DNA of 6,335 nt from an uncultured Ruminococcus sp. (GTDB lineage Bacteria > Bacillota > Clostridia > Oscillospirales > Acutalibacteraceae): the NCBI GenBank assembly GCA_900554995.1, contig USJJ01000080.1:1-6335 (forward strand). The letters run 5' to 3'. This document shows positions 1 to 6,335 of this stretch, piece after piece. Below the pieces are notes generated by a model, which was given only the letters and a program-made list of their open reading frames with translations, made no database searches and was not told the DNA's origin. The position numbers and the translations under genes are program-made. Every line of letters starts with the position of its first letter. Position 1 is the first letter of the stretch.

Positions 1-802
<802 letters not shown>

Positions 803-817
803 AGATTATCCGATCGG

Positions 818-1621
818 TTATGATCCGCTTCCTGCGATAATCTCCGTAATCTCCTGTGTAATGGCGCCCTGCCTTGCACGGTTATATTGCAGGCGAAGGT
901 CGTCAATCATCTGCTGTGCGTTCTTTCCTGCGGCGTCCATCGCAGTTCTTCTTGCCACAACCTCGCAGGCGTAGCTTTCACGGACTGCGCCGAAAATTAC
1001 TCCCGTGACATACTCGGGAACCGCAGTGTCAAGGATATATTCCTCGTTCGGTTCAAAAACCGTTCCCGCCGCAGACTCCGCCTCTTTCTTTTCAAGGGGG
1101 AGAATCCACTGTGTGAACGCCTCCTGGGTCATCATCGAAACATAGCGTGTGCTTATAATTCCGAGCCTGCCGAACTCGCCGTTTTTGAACTCGGTGCAAA
1201 GCCGCTTTGCAAGATCATAGGCTTGAGAAGCGGAGAAAAGCTCCGATGAATTTTGCTCCGCCGAAAATCTTTCGCAGGCACGCTTGCCGATCGGAATAAA
1301 CTCGGCGTCGGGATAATTCGCCGCCTCACGGAAAACATTGGCATTATATCCGCCTGCAAGTCCCCTGTCGCCCGCAATAACGATAATTTTCACCCTATCG
1401 CTCGAATTGCCTGCGATGAACGGACTTTTTTTACACTCCGAGCAAGCGGAAAGCTGACCGACAATTGCGCCGAGAGCCGAGGAATAATCACGGCTTTTCA
1501 GCATTGCCGCCGTTGCGCCTCTGATCTTTGAGGATGCGACGAGACCCATTGCCTTGGTGAGGTGAAGCGTTGAATCAACGCTTTTGATACGAATCCTGAG
1601 GGATTTGATATCGGCTCCCAT
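818..1621 (-). CDS. atpG: ATP synthase F1 subunit gamma
   Basis: This is the central-stalk rotor subunit. It turns inside the alpha3beta3 head and carries torque from the c-ring to the catalytic sites. The 267 residues are slightly short for the family (about 280-290). The N-terminal helix is typical (IKSLRIRIKSVDSTLHLTKAM, beginning near residue 5). The conserved DRGLAGGYN is at 85-93. The C-terminal helix is clear, with TAMDAAGKNAQQMIDDL (226-242) followed by YNRARQGAITQEITEI (246-261). The ATG (1619-1621) directly follows the atpA TGA with no gap. The ribosome site AGAGGTGA overlaps that stop, so translation is probably coupled. An unusual CSEC pair (Cys60, Cys63) sits just before the Rossmann-like core. 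The ORF is complete and the call is secure. Confidence 0.98.
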   Translation of the reverse strand: MGADIKSLRIRIKSVDSTLHLTKAMGLVASSKIRGATAAMLKSRDYSSALGAIVGQLSACSECKKSPFIAGNSSDRVKIIVIAGDRGLAGGYNANVFREAANYPDAEFIPIGKRACERFSAEQNSSELFSASQAYDLAKRLCTEFKNGEFGRLGIISTRYVSMMTQEAFTQWILPLEKKEAESAAGTVFEPNEEYILDTAVPEYVTGVIFGAVRESYACEVVARRTAMDAAGKNAQQMIDDLRLQYNRARQGAITQEITEIIAGSGS

Positions 1622-3115
1622 TCACCTCTGCATTTCCTTGAGAGTTTTTTCGATCTCGTCAATATCGCACTGCTCATAGAATCCCGATTCAAGACGGTTA
1701 AGCAGATCCTGCTTCTCGCTCTCGAGCTTCTCGTAAAGCTCTTCCTCGTAATTTTTAACATCCTTAACCTCAACGCTGTCAAGGTATCCGTTGATAACCG
1801 CATAGATTATTACAATCTGACAGCCCGCTCTGAGGGGATGGTTTCTGTCCTGCTTGAGTACCTCAACGATTCTTTCGCCGAGGGCAAGTCTTTTCTTTGT
1901 ATCTGCGTCAAGGTCACTGCCGAACTGAGCAAACGATTTAAGCTCAAGATACTGAGAATAGAGGAGCTTCAGCTCACCCGAGACCTTTTTCATACCCTTA
2001 AGCTGAGCCGAACCGCCGACTCGGCTGACCGAGATACCGGGGTTGATAGCCGGCATAATACCCGAATGGAAAAGCTCGGTTTCAAGGAATATCTGACCGT
2101 CCGTGATTGAAATAACGTTGGTCGGAATGTAAGCCGAAACGTCGCCTGCCTGCGTTTCTATAAGCGGCAGAGCCGTTATTGAGCCTCCGCCGTATTCGTC
2201 CGCAACGCAAGCCGAACGCTCAAGAAGCCTTGAGTGGAGATAGAAAACGTCTCCCGGATAAGCCTCACGTCCGGGCGGACGGCGAATAAGCAGGGAAAGT
2301 GCACGGTAAGCCACCGCGTGCTTGCTCAAATCATCATATACAATGAGGACATCTCTGCCCTTTTCTCTGAAATACTCCGCCATTGCACAGCCCGAATACG
2401 GTGCGATATACTGCACGGGTGCGCTCTCGGAAGCCGATGCGGAAACTATAATCGTATATTCCATTGCTCCGGCTCTTTGAAGATTCTGCGCAAGCTGAAC
2501 AACGGAAGTGTTCTTCTGACCGATTGCGACATAGATGCAGATAACATCCTTGCCCTTCTGGTTGATAATCGTGTCAACGGCGATCTCGGACTTACCCGTC
2601 TGACGGTCGCCGATTATAAGCTCACGCTGTCCTCTGCCGATCGGGATCATACTGTCGATCGCCTTGATGCCTGTCTGGAGAGGTACGCTGACGCTCTTTC
2701 TCTGAATGATACCGGGCGCCTCGGACTCGATCGGATGGGTTGCCTTGCAGTTGATCTCGCCCTTTCCGTCGATCGGCGCACCGAGTGCGTTAACGACTCT
2801 GCCGAGGAGCTCCTCGCCGACGGGAACGGAAAGAACCCTGCCCGTTCTTCGAACCTTTGAGCCCTCCTTGATCTTATCCGTCTCCGACATAATTGCAACG
2901 GAAACAGTCTCCTCCTCGAGGTTCTGCGCAAGTCCGAAGCTGCCGTCCTCAAACTCAAGCAGCTCGCTTGCCATACAGTTGCGAAGTCCGTAAACCTTTG
3001 CGATACCGTCGCCGACAAGGATAACCGTACCCGTCTCCGCCATTTCTATTTTTGACTTATAATTTTTAATTTGTTCTTTGATTATGTTGCTGATTTCTTC
3101 AGGTCTGGCGTTCAC
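1622..3115 (-). CDS. atpA: ATP synthase F1 subunit alpha
   Basis: This is the regulatory, non-catalytic nucleotide-binding subunit that alternates with beta in the F1 hexamer. Its 497 residues are near the usual 500-510. The N-terminal region starts [15 protein letters not shown], and the beta-barrel domain runs to about residue 95. Walker A is GDRQTGKS (169-176), with Ser where Thr is common. Walker B is DVLIVYDD (255-262). The alpha/beta signature [17 protein letters not shown] (355-371) includes Arg365 at the position of the arginine finger. A helical C-terminal domain follows. The start is GTG (3113-3115), overlapping the atpH stop by 4 nt (GTGA). A GGGAG lies 10 nt upstream, inside the end of atpH. 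No better start exists, because the conserved N-terminus begins right here. Translational coupling to atpH is likely. Confidence 0.98.
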   Translation of the reverse strand: MNARPEEISNIIKEQIKNYKSKIEMAETGTVILVGDGIAKVYGLRNCMASELLEFEDGSFGLAQNLEEETVSVAIMSETDKIKEGSKVRRTGRVLSVPVGEELLGRVVNALGAPIDGKGEINCKATHPIESEAPGIIQRKSVSVPLQTGIKAIDSMIPIGRGQRELIIGDRQTGKSEIAVDTIINQKGKDVICIYVAIGQKNTSVVQLAQNLQRAGAMEYTIIVSASASESAPVQYIAPYSGCAMAEYFREKGRDVLIVYDDLSKHAVAYRALSLLIRRPPGREAYPGDVFYLHSRLLERSACVADEYGGGSITALPLIETQAGDVSAYIPTNVISITDGQIFLETELFHSGIMPAINPGISVSRVGGSAQLKGMKKVSGELKLLYSQYLELKSFAQFGSDLDADTKKRLALGERIVEVLKQDRNHPLRAGCQIVIIYAVINGYLDSVEVKDVKNYEEELYEKLESEKQDLLNRLESGFYEQCDIDEIEKTLKEMQR

Positions 3116-3642
3116 CTATACATCGCTCCCTTCAATTCATGCAACTTCTGTTTAACACTGCCGTCGATAACCTTGCCGTCTACCGTGACCTTCACGCCGC
3201 CGATAAGGGATTTATCAACCGAACAGTCAAGCTCAACCCTGTGACCGCAGAGCTTTTCGAGCTTTTCTCTGAGCGCGGTTTTCTCGCCGTCGGTCATTTC
3301 GACCGCACTGACAACCGCCGCAACCGACAAGCCGTCGGCAGCGTCGCTCAGCTTTTTATAATCCTCAATACAGTCCTTCAGTGTGCGGATGCGTCCCCTG
3401 TCGCACAAGATGCAGAGGAACGACACCACGGTTTCGGGAATGCTTTCGCCGAAAGCCGCCTCAATCGCCGCCACACGCTCCTGCTTCGGAATATCGGGAG
3501 AAGCAAGGAAATCAATGTATTCCGGATTTTCATTCATCAATTCAAGGACGGTATCAAGCGCCTTTGCATATTCACAGACGCTCCCCGTCTCCATCGCCAG
3601 CGCAAAAAGCGCCTCGGCGTATTCACTGCTTATCTGAGCCAT
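3112..3642 (-). CDS. atpH: ATP synthase F1 subunit delta
   Basis: This peripheral-stalk subunit caps the F1 head and binds the C-terminus of the b subunit (OSCP/delta family). From the chosen ATG it has 176 residues, a normal length. The N-terminus [16 protein letters not shown] is the typical six-helix domain opening (YAxALFxLA). The C-terminal signature is [19 protein letters not shown], followed by a short helix ending in AMYR. I prefer the ATG at 3640-3642 because AGGTGA, which complements the 16S 3' end, lies 5 nt upstream and homologs start at this MAxI-like position. A GTG three codons earlier (3649-3651), with AGGGG 4 nt upstream, is possible and would give 179 residues. The gene overlaps the end of atpF by 20 nt and the start of atpA by 4 nt. 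Confidence 0.95.
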   Translation of the reverse strand: MAQISSEYAEALFALAMETGSVCEYAKALDTVLELMNENPEYIDFLASPDIPKQERVAAIEAAFGESIPETVVSFLCILCDRGRIRTLKDCIEDYKKLSDAADGLSVAAVVSAVEMTDGEKTALREKLEKLCGHRVELDCSVDKSLIGGVKVTVDGKVIDGSVKQKLHELKGAMYR

Positions 3643-4141
3643 CGCCGTCACCTATCCCCTCTATGAAAGAGTCGATAAATTTCCGCTGATCGTCCGTATC
3701 AATCTCACGCTCGAGCATTTTCTCGGCAACAAGAGTTGAAACATCGGCGATCTCGTGCCTGATATCGTCGGCAGCCTTTTTCTTTTCAAGCTCAATCTCA
3801 CTCTGAGCCTGACGGATCATTCCGTCCGCCTTTTCCTTTGCATCGGAGATAATTTTTTCACTTCTTCTGTCCGCCCTCACGGTGGCGTCTCTGATCATTT
3901 CGTCCGTTTCCGCCTTGACCGTTTGGAGCTTGTCCTCATACGTCTTTTTATCGGCAAGTGCGGAATCCTCCGCCTCCTGCGCTCTTTCGTACTGTGCGTC
4001 AACATTAGCCTTGCGCTTGTCAACGAACCTGCGCACACGGGCATAAAGAAACTTCTTGAACAAAAGGAAAATTATCAGAAGATTGCAAAGAGAGATCAAA
4101 ATCTGCCATATATTTATTGATATGACATCAAGATTCTGCAT
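3623..4141 (-). CDS. atpF: ATP synthase Fo subunit b
   Basis: This is the peripheral stator stalk. It is anchored in the membrane by one N-terminal helix and reaches up to hold delta and alpha against rotation. It has 172 residues, close to the usual 155-175. One hydrophobic segment (about residues 9-29, INIWQILISLCNLLIIFLLF) is followed by the basic stretch KKFLYARVRRFVDKRK. A long, highly charged Ala/Glu/Lys/Arg-rich coiled coil runs from about 40 to 155. The acidic, glycine-rich tail ([11 protein letters not shown]) is encoded where the gene overlaps atpH. The ATG (4139-4141) is preceded by GGAG 10 nt upstream, and the gap from atpE is 22 nt. Only one b gene is visible, so a homodimeric b stalk is expected. 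Confidence 0.96.
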   Translation of the reverse strand: MQNLDVISINIWQILISLCNLLIIFLLFKKFLYARVRRFVDKRKANVDAQYERAQEAEDSALADKKTYEDKLQTVKAETDEMIRDATVRADRRSEKIISDAKEKADGMIRQAQSEIELEKKKAADDIRHEIADVSTLVAEKMLEREIDTDDQRKFIDSFIEGIGDGDGSDKQ

Positions 4142-4163
4142 TACAAATTCACTCCAGACAAAA

Positions 4164-4460
<297 letters not shown>

Positions 4461-4465
4461 TTATT

Positions 4466-5374
4466 TTAAGCAGCCTTTTGTTTTGCCGCTTTTTTCTGTT
4501 TTTTCTTTTCTCTCCGCTTCTGCCACTCCTCAATCGGGAACGCACCCGAGACATAGATCATAGTCAGCATTGCGAAAATGAAAGCCTGCATACATCCGCT
4601 GAAAATGTCGAAATACAGCGACAAAACAGCGGGAAGTCCGATCTGGAACAGCGGGAACTCGCCGAGCTTGCCCGGGATCCAACCGAGAATAAGGTGAGAT
4701 ACGCTTTGCAGTCCCACAGCCACGAGAGCGGAAATGACCGAACCCGAAAGCACGTTGCCGTAATGACGGAACGACATCGAAACGGGTGTTGCAAATTCGC
4801 TGATAACGTTAAACGGCGTCAGCACGGGAACGGGCTCTGTGAAGCTCTTGAGATAATTGAGAAATCCGCCCTTGAGCTTGTAGTACGTGATCAGTATAAA
4901 TACTATCACCGCCCAGCCGGCAACAACATTGATATCCGAGGTCGGCGGAAAAATTCCGAGCATCGAAGAGAGGCTTGAGAACGCCGAAAGCGCCATAATT
5001 CCGCAGACGAACGGAGAAAACTCCTTGAAATATTCACCCATATTGTCCATTACAAGGTCATCGGTCTTTTCGACTATCCATTCCGCTATCGCCTGCCGCT
5101 TTGATTCGCATTTTTCGGTCAAGCCGTGCGTGAAGAACAGGCAGAGGAAGAAAAGAGAGATCATAATCAGCCACGTGTTCACCTGACTTTCGGTGATCGG
5201 GAGATCCTGTATCGGCATATGGATTGTGAAGAAGATTCTTGCGCCGGCGATTGCGACCCCGTCCGAGGCGGGCTTTGTCATAACCTGAATCGCCATTGCG
5301 CCGACAAGCGGCAGAATCATCATAAGTATCAGCAAGGCGTCAACGAGCTTGAAGCCTATGCTTTTTCTATTCAT
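4466..5374 (-). CDS. atpB: ATP synthase Fo subunit a
   Basis: This stator membrane subunit forms the two ion half-channels next to the c-ring. It has 302 residues and several hydrophobic helices (about 9-30, 66-83, 120-142, 150-166, 208-232 and 243-280). The essential arginine (Escherichia coli Arg210) is Arg203 in SMSFRHYGNVLSG. The downstream QAFIF helix is present with Gln263 (E. coli Gln252). Ser212 stands at the position of E. coli Glu219 and Asp256 at that of His245. The C-terminus is an unusually lysine-rich tail after GAFPIEEW (residues 285-302). I chose the ATG at 5372-5374, which has GGAGG 9 nt upstream. The frame is open further upstream, but that stretch reads through atpI and has no a-subunit character. 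The gap from atpI is 19 nt and to atpE 20 nt. Confidence 0.97.
   Translation of the reverse strand: MNRKSIGFKLVDALLILMMILPLVGAMAIQVMTKPASDGVAIAGARIFFTIHMPIQDLPITESQVNTWLIMISLFFLCLFFTHGLTEKCESKRQAIAEWIVEKTDDLVMDNMGEYFKEFSPFVCGIMALSAFSSLSSMLGIFPPTSDINVVAGWAVIVFILITYYKLKGGFLNYLKSFTEPVPVLTPFNVISEFATPVSMSFRHYGNVLSGSVISALVAVGLQSVSHLILGWIPGKLGEFPLFQIGLPAVLSLYFDIFSGCMQAFIFAMLTMIYVSGAFPIEEWQKRREKKKQKKAAKQKAA
4468..4491 (-). other. Possible mRNA hairpin at the atpB stop, ahead of the atpE ribosome site
   Basis: On the minus strand, AAGCGGC (4485-4491) can pair with GCTGCTT (4468-4474) as a 7-bp stem with one G-U pair and a 10-nt loop. It covers the last codons and the stop of atpB and ends 10 nt before the atpE GGAGG. 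No U-run follows, so it is not a terminator. It may be a by-product of the Ala/Lys-rich codons there. Confidence 0.3.
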
Positions 5375-5393
5375 TCGGCAACACCTCCGTGAA

Positions 5394-5777
5394 TTAATCG
5401 TTTTGCTTGAAAAGCGGTCTGAAGAGAATTGCGATCCTCGGGAAGAGGAGCGGCAAAAGCACTGCAATCGGGTTGAAGCACTTAAAGATACAGCCCACTG
5501 CCGCAAAAGCGACGAGCATCAGGGTTCTGAGTGACTGCGAGAGCTTCACCTTTTTCTTTGCTTCCTTTTCTTCGAGCAGAACCGCCTTCTGAACCGTGTA
5601 GCCCATCAGGAAAAAGTTTAGCACAGCCGCGGTAAAGCCGAGCAGATTGCCGAGTACAACCTTGTAGCTCCAGTAACCGAGAAGCAAGAATACAAGCTCC
5701 ATCACCGCACTGAAAATCAGCGTAAAAGCGGCAATGAAAAGCGTTTCTTTTTTTACGGTGGCATCAATCTTTTGCAC
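5394..5777 (-). CDS. atpI: ATP synthase subunit I (AtpI-like membrane protein)
   Basis: This small integral membrane protein lies at the head of the operon, where AtpI sits in many bacteria. AtpI proteins are thought to help assemble the c-ring, most clearly for Na+-type enzymes; they are not part of the finished motor. It has 127 residues from the chosen start and four predicted membrane helices (about 12-33, 41-62, 83-100 and 103-121). A charged loop (LEEKEAKKKVK, about 68-78) separates the two helical pairs. The end of helix 4 carries LFPRIAIL, a conserved-looking motif of the ATP-synt_I family. The start is a GTG (5775-5777), 8 nt after GGGAGG. A GTG three codons earlier (5784-5786) directly abuts that ribosome site and is unlikely. 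The family is poorly conserved, so the call rests on topology, position and the FPRI motif. Confidence 0.85.
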   Translation of the reverse strand: MQKIDATVKKETLFIAAFTLIFSAVMELVFLLLGYWSYKVVLGNLLGFTAAVLNFFLMGYTVQKAVLLEEKEAKKKVKLSQSLRTLMLVAFAAVGCIFKCFNPIAVLLPLLFPRIAILFRPLFKQND

Positions 5778-5785
5778 CTGCTGCA

Positions 5786-5791
5786 CCTCCC
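5786..5791 (-). promoter_or_regulatory. Ribosome binding site for atpI (decides between two GTG starts)
   Basis: GGGAGG on the minus strand is 8 nt from the GTG at 5775-5777 and directly abuts the GTG at 5784-5786. The spacing favours the downstream start. Confidence 0.75.
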
Positions 5792-5830
5792 ATAAATTCC
5801 GTTACAGATAATTCGCTTACCTAATTTGAA

Positions 5831-5859
5831 ATTATAACATATCTTTTCAATAAAGTCCA
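5831..5859 (-). promoter_or_regulatory. Main candidate promoter of the atp operon (extended -10)
   Basis: On the minus strand there is a perfect -10 TATAAT (5831-5836), with the extended TG one base upstream (TGTTATAAT). The -35 is TGGACT (5854-5859, four of six consensus bases) at the ideal 17-bp spacing. Transcription should start near 5824, giving a leader of about 47 nt before atpI. It is the best sigma-A-type promoter in the intergenic region. Confidence 0.8.
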
Positions 5860-5873
5860 CTAAATAATAATCA

Positions 5874-5912
5874 ACTTTTGTTAACATTAAGACAATAGCA
5901 TACTTTTGTTAA
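5874..5912. repeat. Exact 11-bp direct repeat upstream of the atp promoter
   Basis: ACTTTTGTTAA occurs at 5874-5884 and again at 5902-5912 on the plus strand, with a period of 28 bp. Both copies lie between the main promoter -35 and the upstream terminator, where a regulator would bind. Each contains TTGTTAA. The region is AT-rich, so chance similarity is possible, but an exact 11-mer in about 140 bp is uncommon. Confidence 0.55.
5878..5895. promoter_or_regulatory. Candidate Rex-type redox operator
   Basis: TTGTTAACATTAAGACAA matches the Firmicutes Rex consensus TTGTTAANNNNTTAACAA at 11 of 14 defined bases: a perfect left half-site and four of seven in the right. It lies 18 bp upstream of the main -35 and covers the -10 of the weaker upstream promoter. 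Rex senses the NADH/NAD+ ratio and controls energy genes, including an atp operon in Streptomyces. The match is partial, so this is a hypothesis. Confidence 0.35.
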
Positions 5913-5921
5913 AAACGTCAA
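5892..5921 (-). promoter_or_regulatory. Weaker upstream promoter candidate for the atp operon
   Basis: On the minus strand there is TTGACG (5916-5921, five of six -35 bases), an 18-bp spacer and TATTGT (5892-5897, four of six -10 bases) with an extended TG one base upstream. It lies directly after the terminator of the upstream gene. If used, it would add roughly 60 nt to the leader. It is less convincing than the promoter at 5831-5859. Confidence 0.35.
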
Positions 5922-5928
5922 ATATCGC

Positions 5929-5965
5929 AAAAAACGGACCGTGCCTATTGGGGTACAGTCCGTTT
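5929..5965 (-). terminator. Intrinsic terminator after the hypothetical gene
   Basis: On the minus strand, AAACGGACTGT (5955-5965) pairs with ACGGTCCGTTT (5932-5942) as an 11-bp stem with one G-U pair. Two more G-C pairs can form inside after one mismatch. The stem runs into a U6 tract (5929-5934). It begins 14 nt after the stop of the 98-residue gene and separates that gene from the atp operon. Confidence 0.88.
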
Positions 5966-5979
5966 CTTTTACAATATGT

Positions 5980-6276
5980 TTATGCCTTGAGCGCTCTCTC
6001 AAGCCAGATTGTTCCGATATCCATCGCATTGTAAAGTCCGTGCTTTTCGCTCTTCTTCACTATGCGCTCCTTCGGGCGGCAATCGGGATCGGTATTGAGA
6101 AGCTGGATAAGAACCTTGTCCGGAACCTCAACATCGCCCTGCATTTTCTTGCTTGCGATCTGGATCATAATAACATAGGGATCGTTCATATTGCCGTAGT
6201 AGATCGTGTTTCCGCAGCGCACAAGAGGCTTGCCTCTGTATGTGAGGAACTGATCTCCCTTTTTCTTAACTGCCAT
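5980..6276 (-). CDS. Conserved-looking small hypothetical protein
   Basis: This is a 98-residue, soluble, lysine-rich protein without a signal peptide or membrane segment. I recognise no named domain; similar short proteins occur in gut Clostridia as far as I recall, but I cannot assign a function. The N-terminal part (MAVKKKGDQFLTYRGKPLVRCGN) and the following YYGNMNDPYVIMIQI look like a compact beta-rich fold. The rest contains a short mixed segment (VPDKVLIQLLNTDPD), KERIVKKSEKHGLYNAMD and a terminal helix IGTIWLERAL. Both cysteines (21 and 66) are isolated, so there is no zinc knuckle. The ATG (6274-6276) has a modest AAAGG 9 nt upstream. An intrinsic terminator follows at once, so it ends its own transcription unit. 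It probably shares that unit with the gene at the right edge, 15 nt away. Coding is well supported by codon pattern and context; function is unknown. Confidence 0.8.
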   Translation of the reverse strand: MAVKKKGDQFLTYRGKPLVRCGNTIYYGNMNDPYVIMIQIASKKMQGDVEVPDKVLIQLLNTDPDCRPKERIVKKSEKHGLYNAMDIGTIWLERALKA

Positions 6277-6291
6277 TTATATCAGCCTTTC

Positions 6292-6335
6292 TTAATCTTT
6301 AAGATAGTTTTTAACCAAGGACTGGAGCAACTCGT
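6292..6335 (-). CDS. C-terminal end of an upstream gene, cut by the window edge
   Basis: On the minus strand the frame from 6333 reads ELLQSLVKNYLKD followed by TAA (6292-6294). It looks like an amphipathic C-terminal helix of a protein. The stop lies 15 nt before the start of the 98-residue gene, a typical operon gap. Only 13 codons are visible, so neither the product nor the reading frame can be confirmed. Confidence 0.4.
   Translation of the reverse strand, partial: ELLQSLVKNYLKD

Noticed and set aside
810..817. Perfect 8-bp palindrome CCGATCGG directly after the atpG stop.
   Set aside because: Too short for a stable hairpin, with no U-run, and transcription must continue into atpD. It is most likely chance.
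2234..2860. A 208-codon open frame on the plus strand inside atpA.
   Set aside because: It lies wholly antisense to the conserved alpha subunit, with no ribosome site and no recognisable protein character. It is a by-product of codon bias in atpA.
3139..3666. A 175-codon plus-strand open frame across atpH.
   Set aside because: It is antisense to a conserved delta subunit and has no motifs. The same holds for the plus-strand frames at 4478-4978 and 887-1249.

Overview
The window is almost entirely an F1Fo ATP synthase operon read on the minus strand. In transcription order, from high to low coordinates, it runs atpI (subunit I), atpB (a), atpE (c), atpF (b), atpH (delta), atpA (alpha), atpG (gamma) and atpD (beta). 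atpD runs off the left edge after 262 codons, so its end and any atpC lie outside the window. All reading frames are intact. Intergenic gaps are 0 to 29 nt, and two gene pairs overlap: atpF/atpH and atpH/atpA.

Gene order, protein similarity by eye, strong GGAGG-type ribosome sites and GTG/TTG starts point to an anaerobic Gram-positive of class Clostridia. Oscillospiraceae/Ruminococcaceae-like is my guess, from the style of the proteins and of the small gene upstream; it is not proven. The c subunit carries a sodium-type ion site. It has the essential TM2 Glu64 followed by Thr65 and Tyr69, and a second carboxylate, Glu31, at the TM1 position where classic Na+ c subunits have Gln. This resembles the two-carboxylate Na+ motif known from the Fusobacterium nucleatum c-ring. 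The enzyme is therefore predicted to couple ATP turnover to Na+.

Region by region: 1-5777 is the operon body. 5778-5979 is an AT-rich intergenic region. It holds the atpI ribosome site, a strong extended -10 promoter (TATAAT, 17-bp spacer), a weaker upstream promoter candidate, an 11-bp direct repeat, and a partial match to the Rex redox-repressor operator. It ends in the intrinsic terminator of the gene before it. 5980-6276 is a 98-residue conserved-looking hypothetical gene on the same strand. 6292-6335 is probably the last 13 codons of another minus-strand gene cut by the right edge.

AtpB, AtpE and AtpF build the membrane Fo motor and AtpI assists its assembly. AtpA, AtpD and AtpG form the catalytic F1 head and rotor, and AtpH joins the head to the b stalk. 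I found no mobile element, CRISPR array, tRNA or rRNA, and no clearly new multi-gene system. The items most worth a second look are the c-subunit ion site and the operon's regulatory region.
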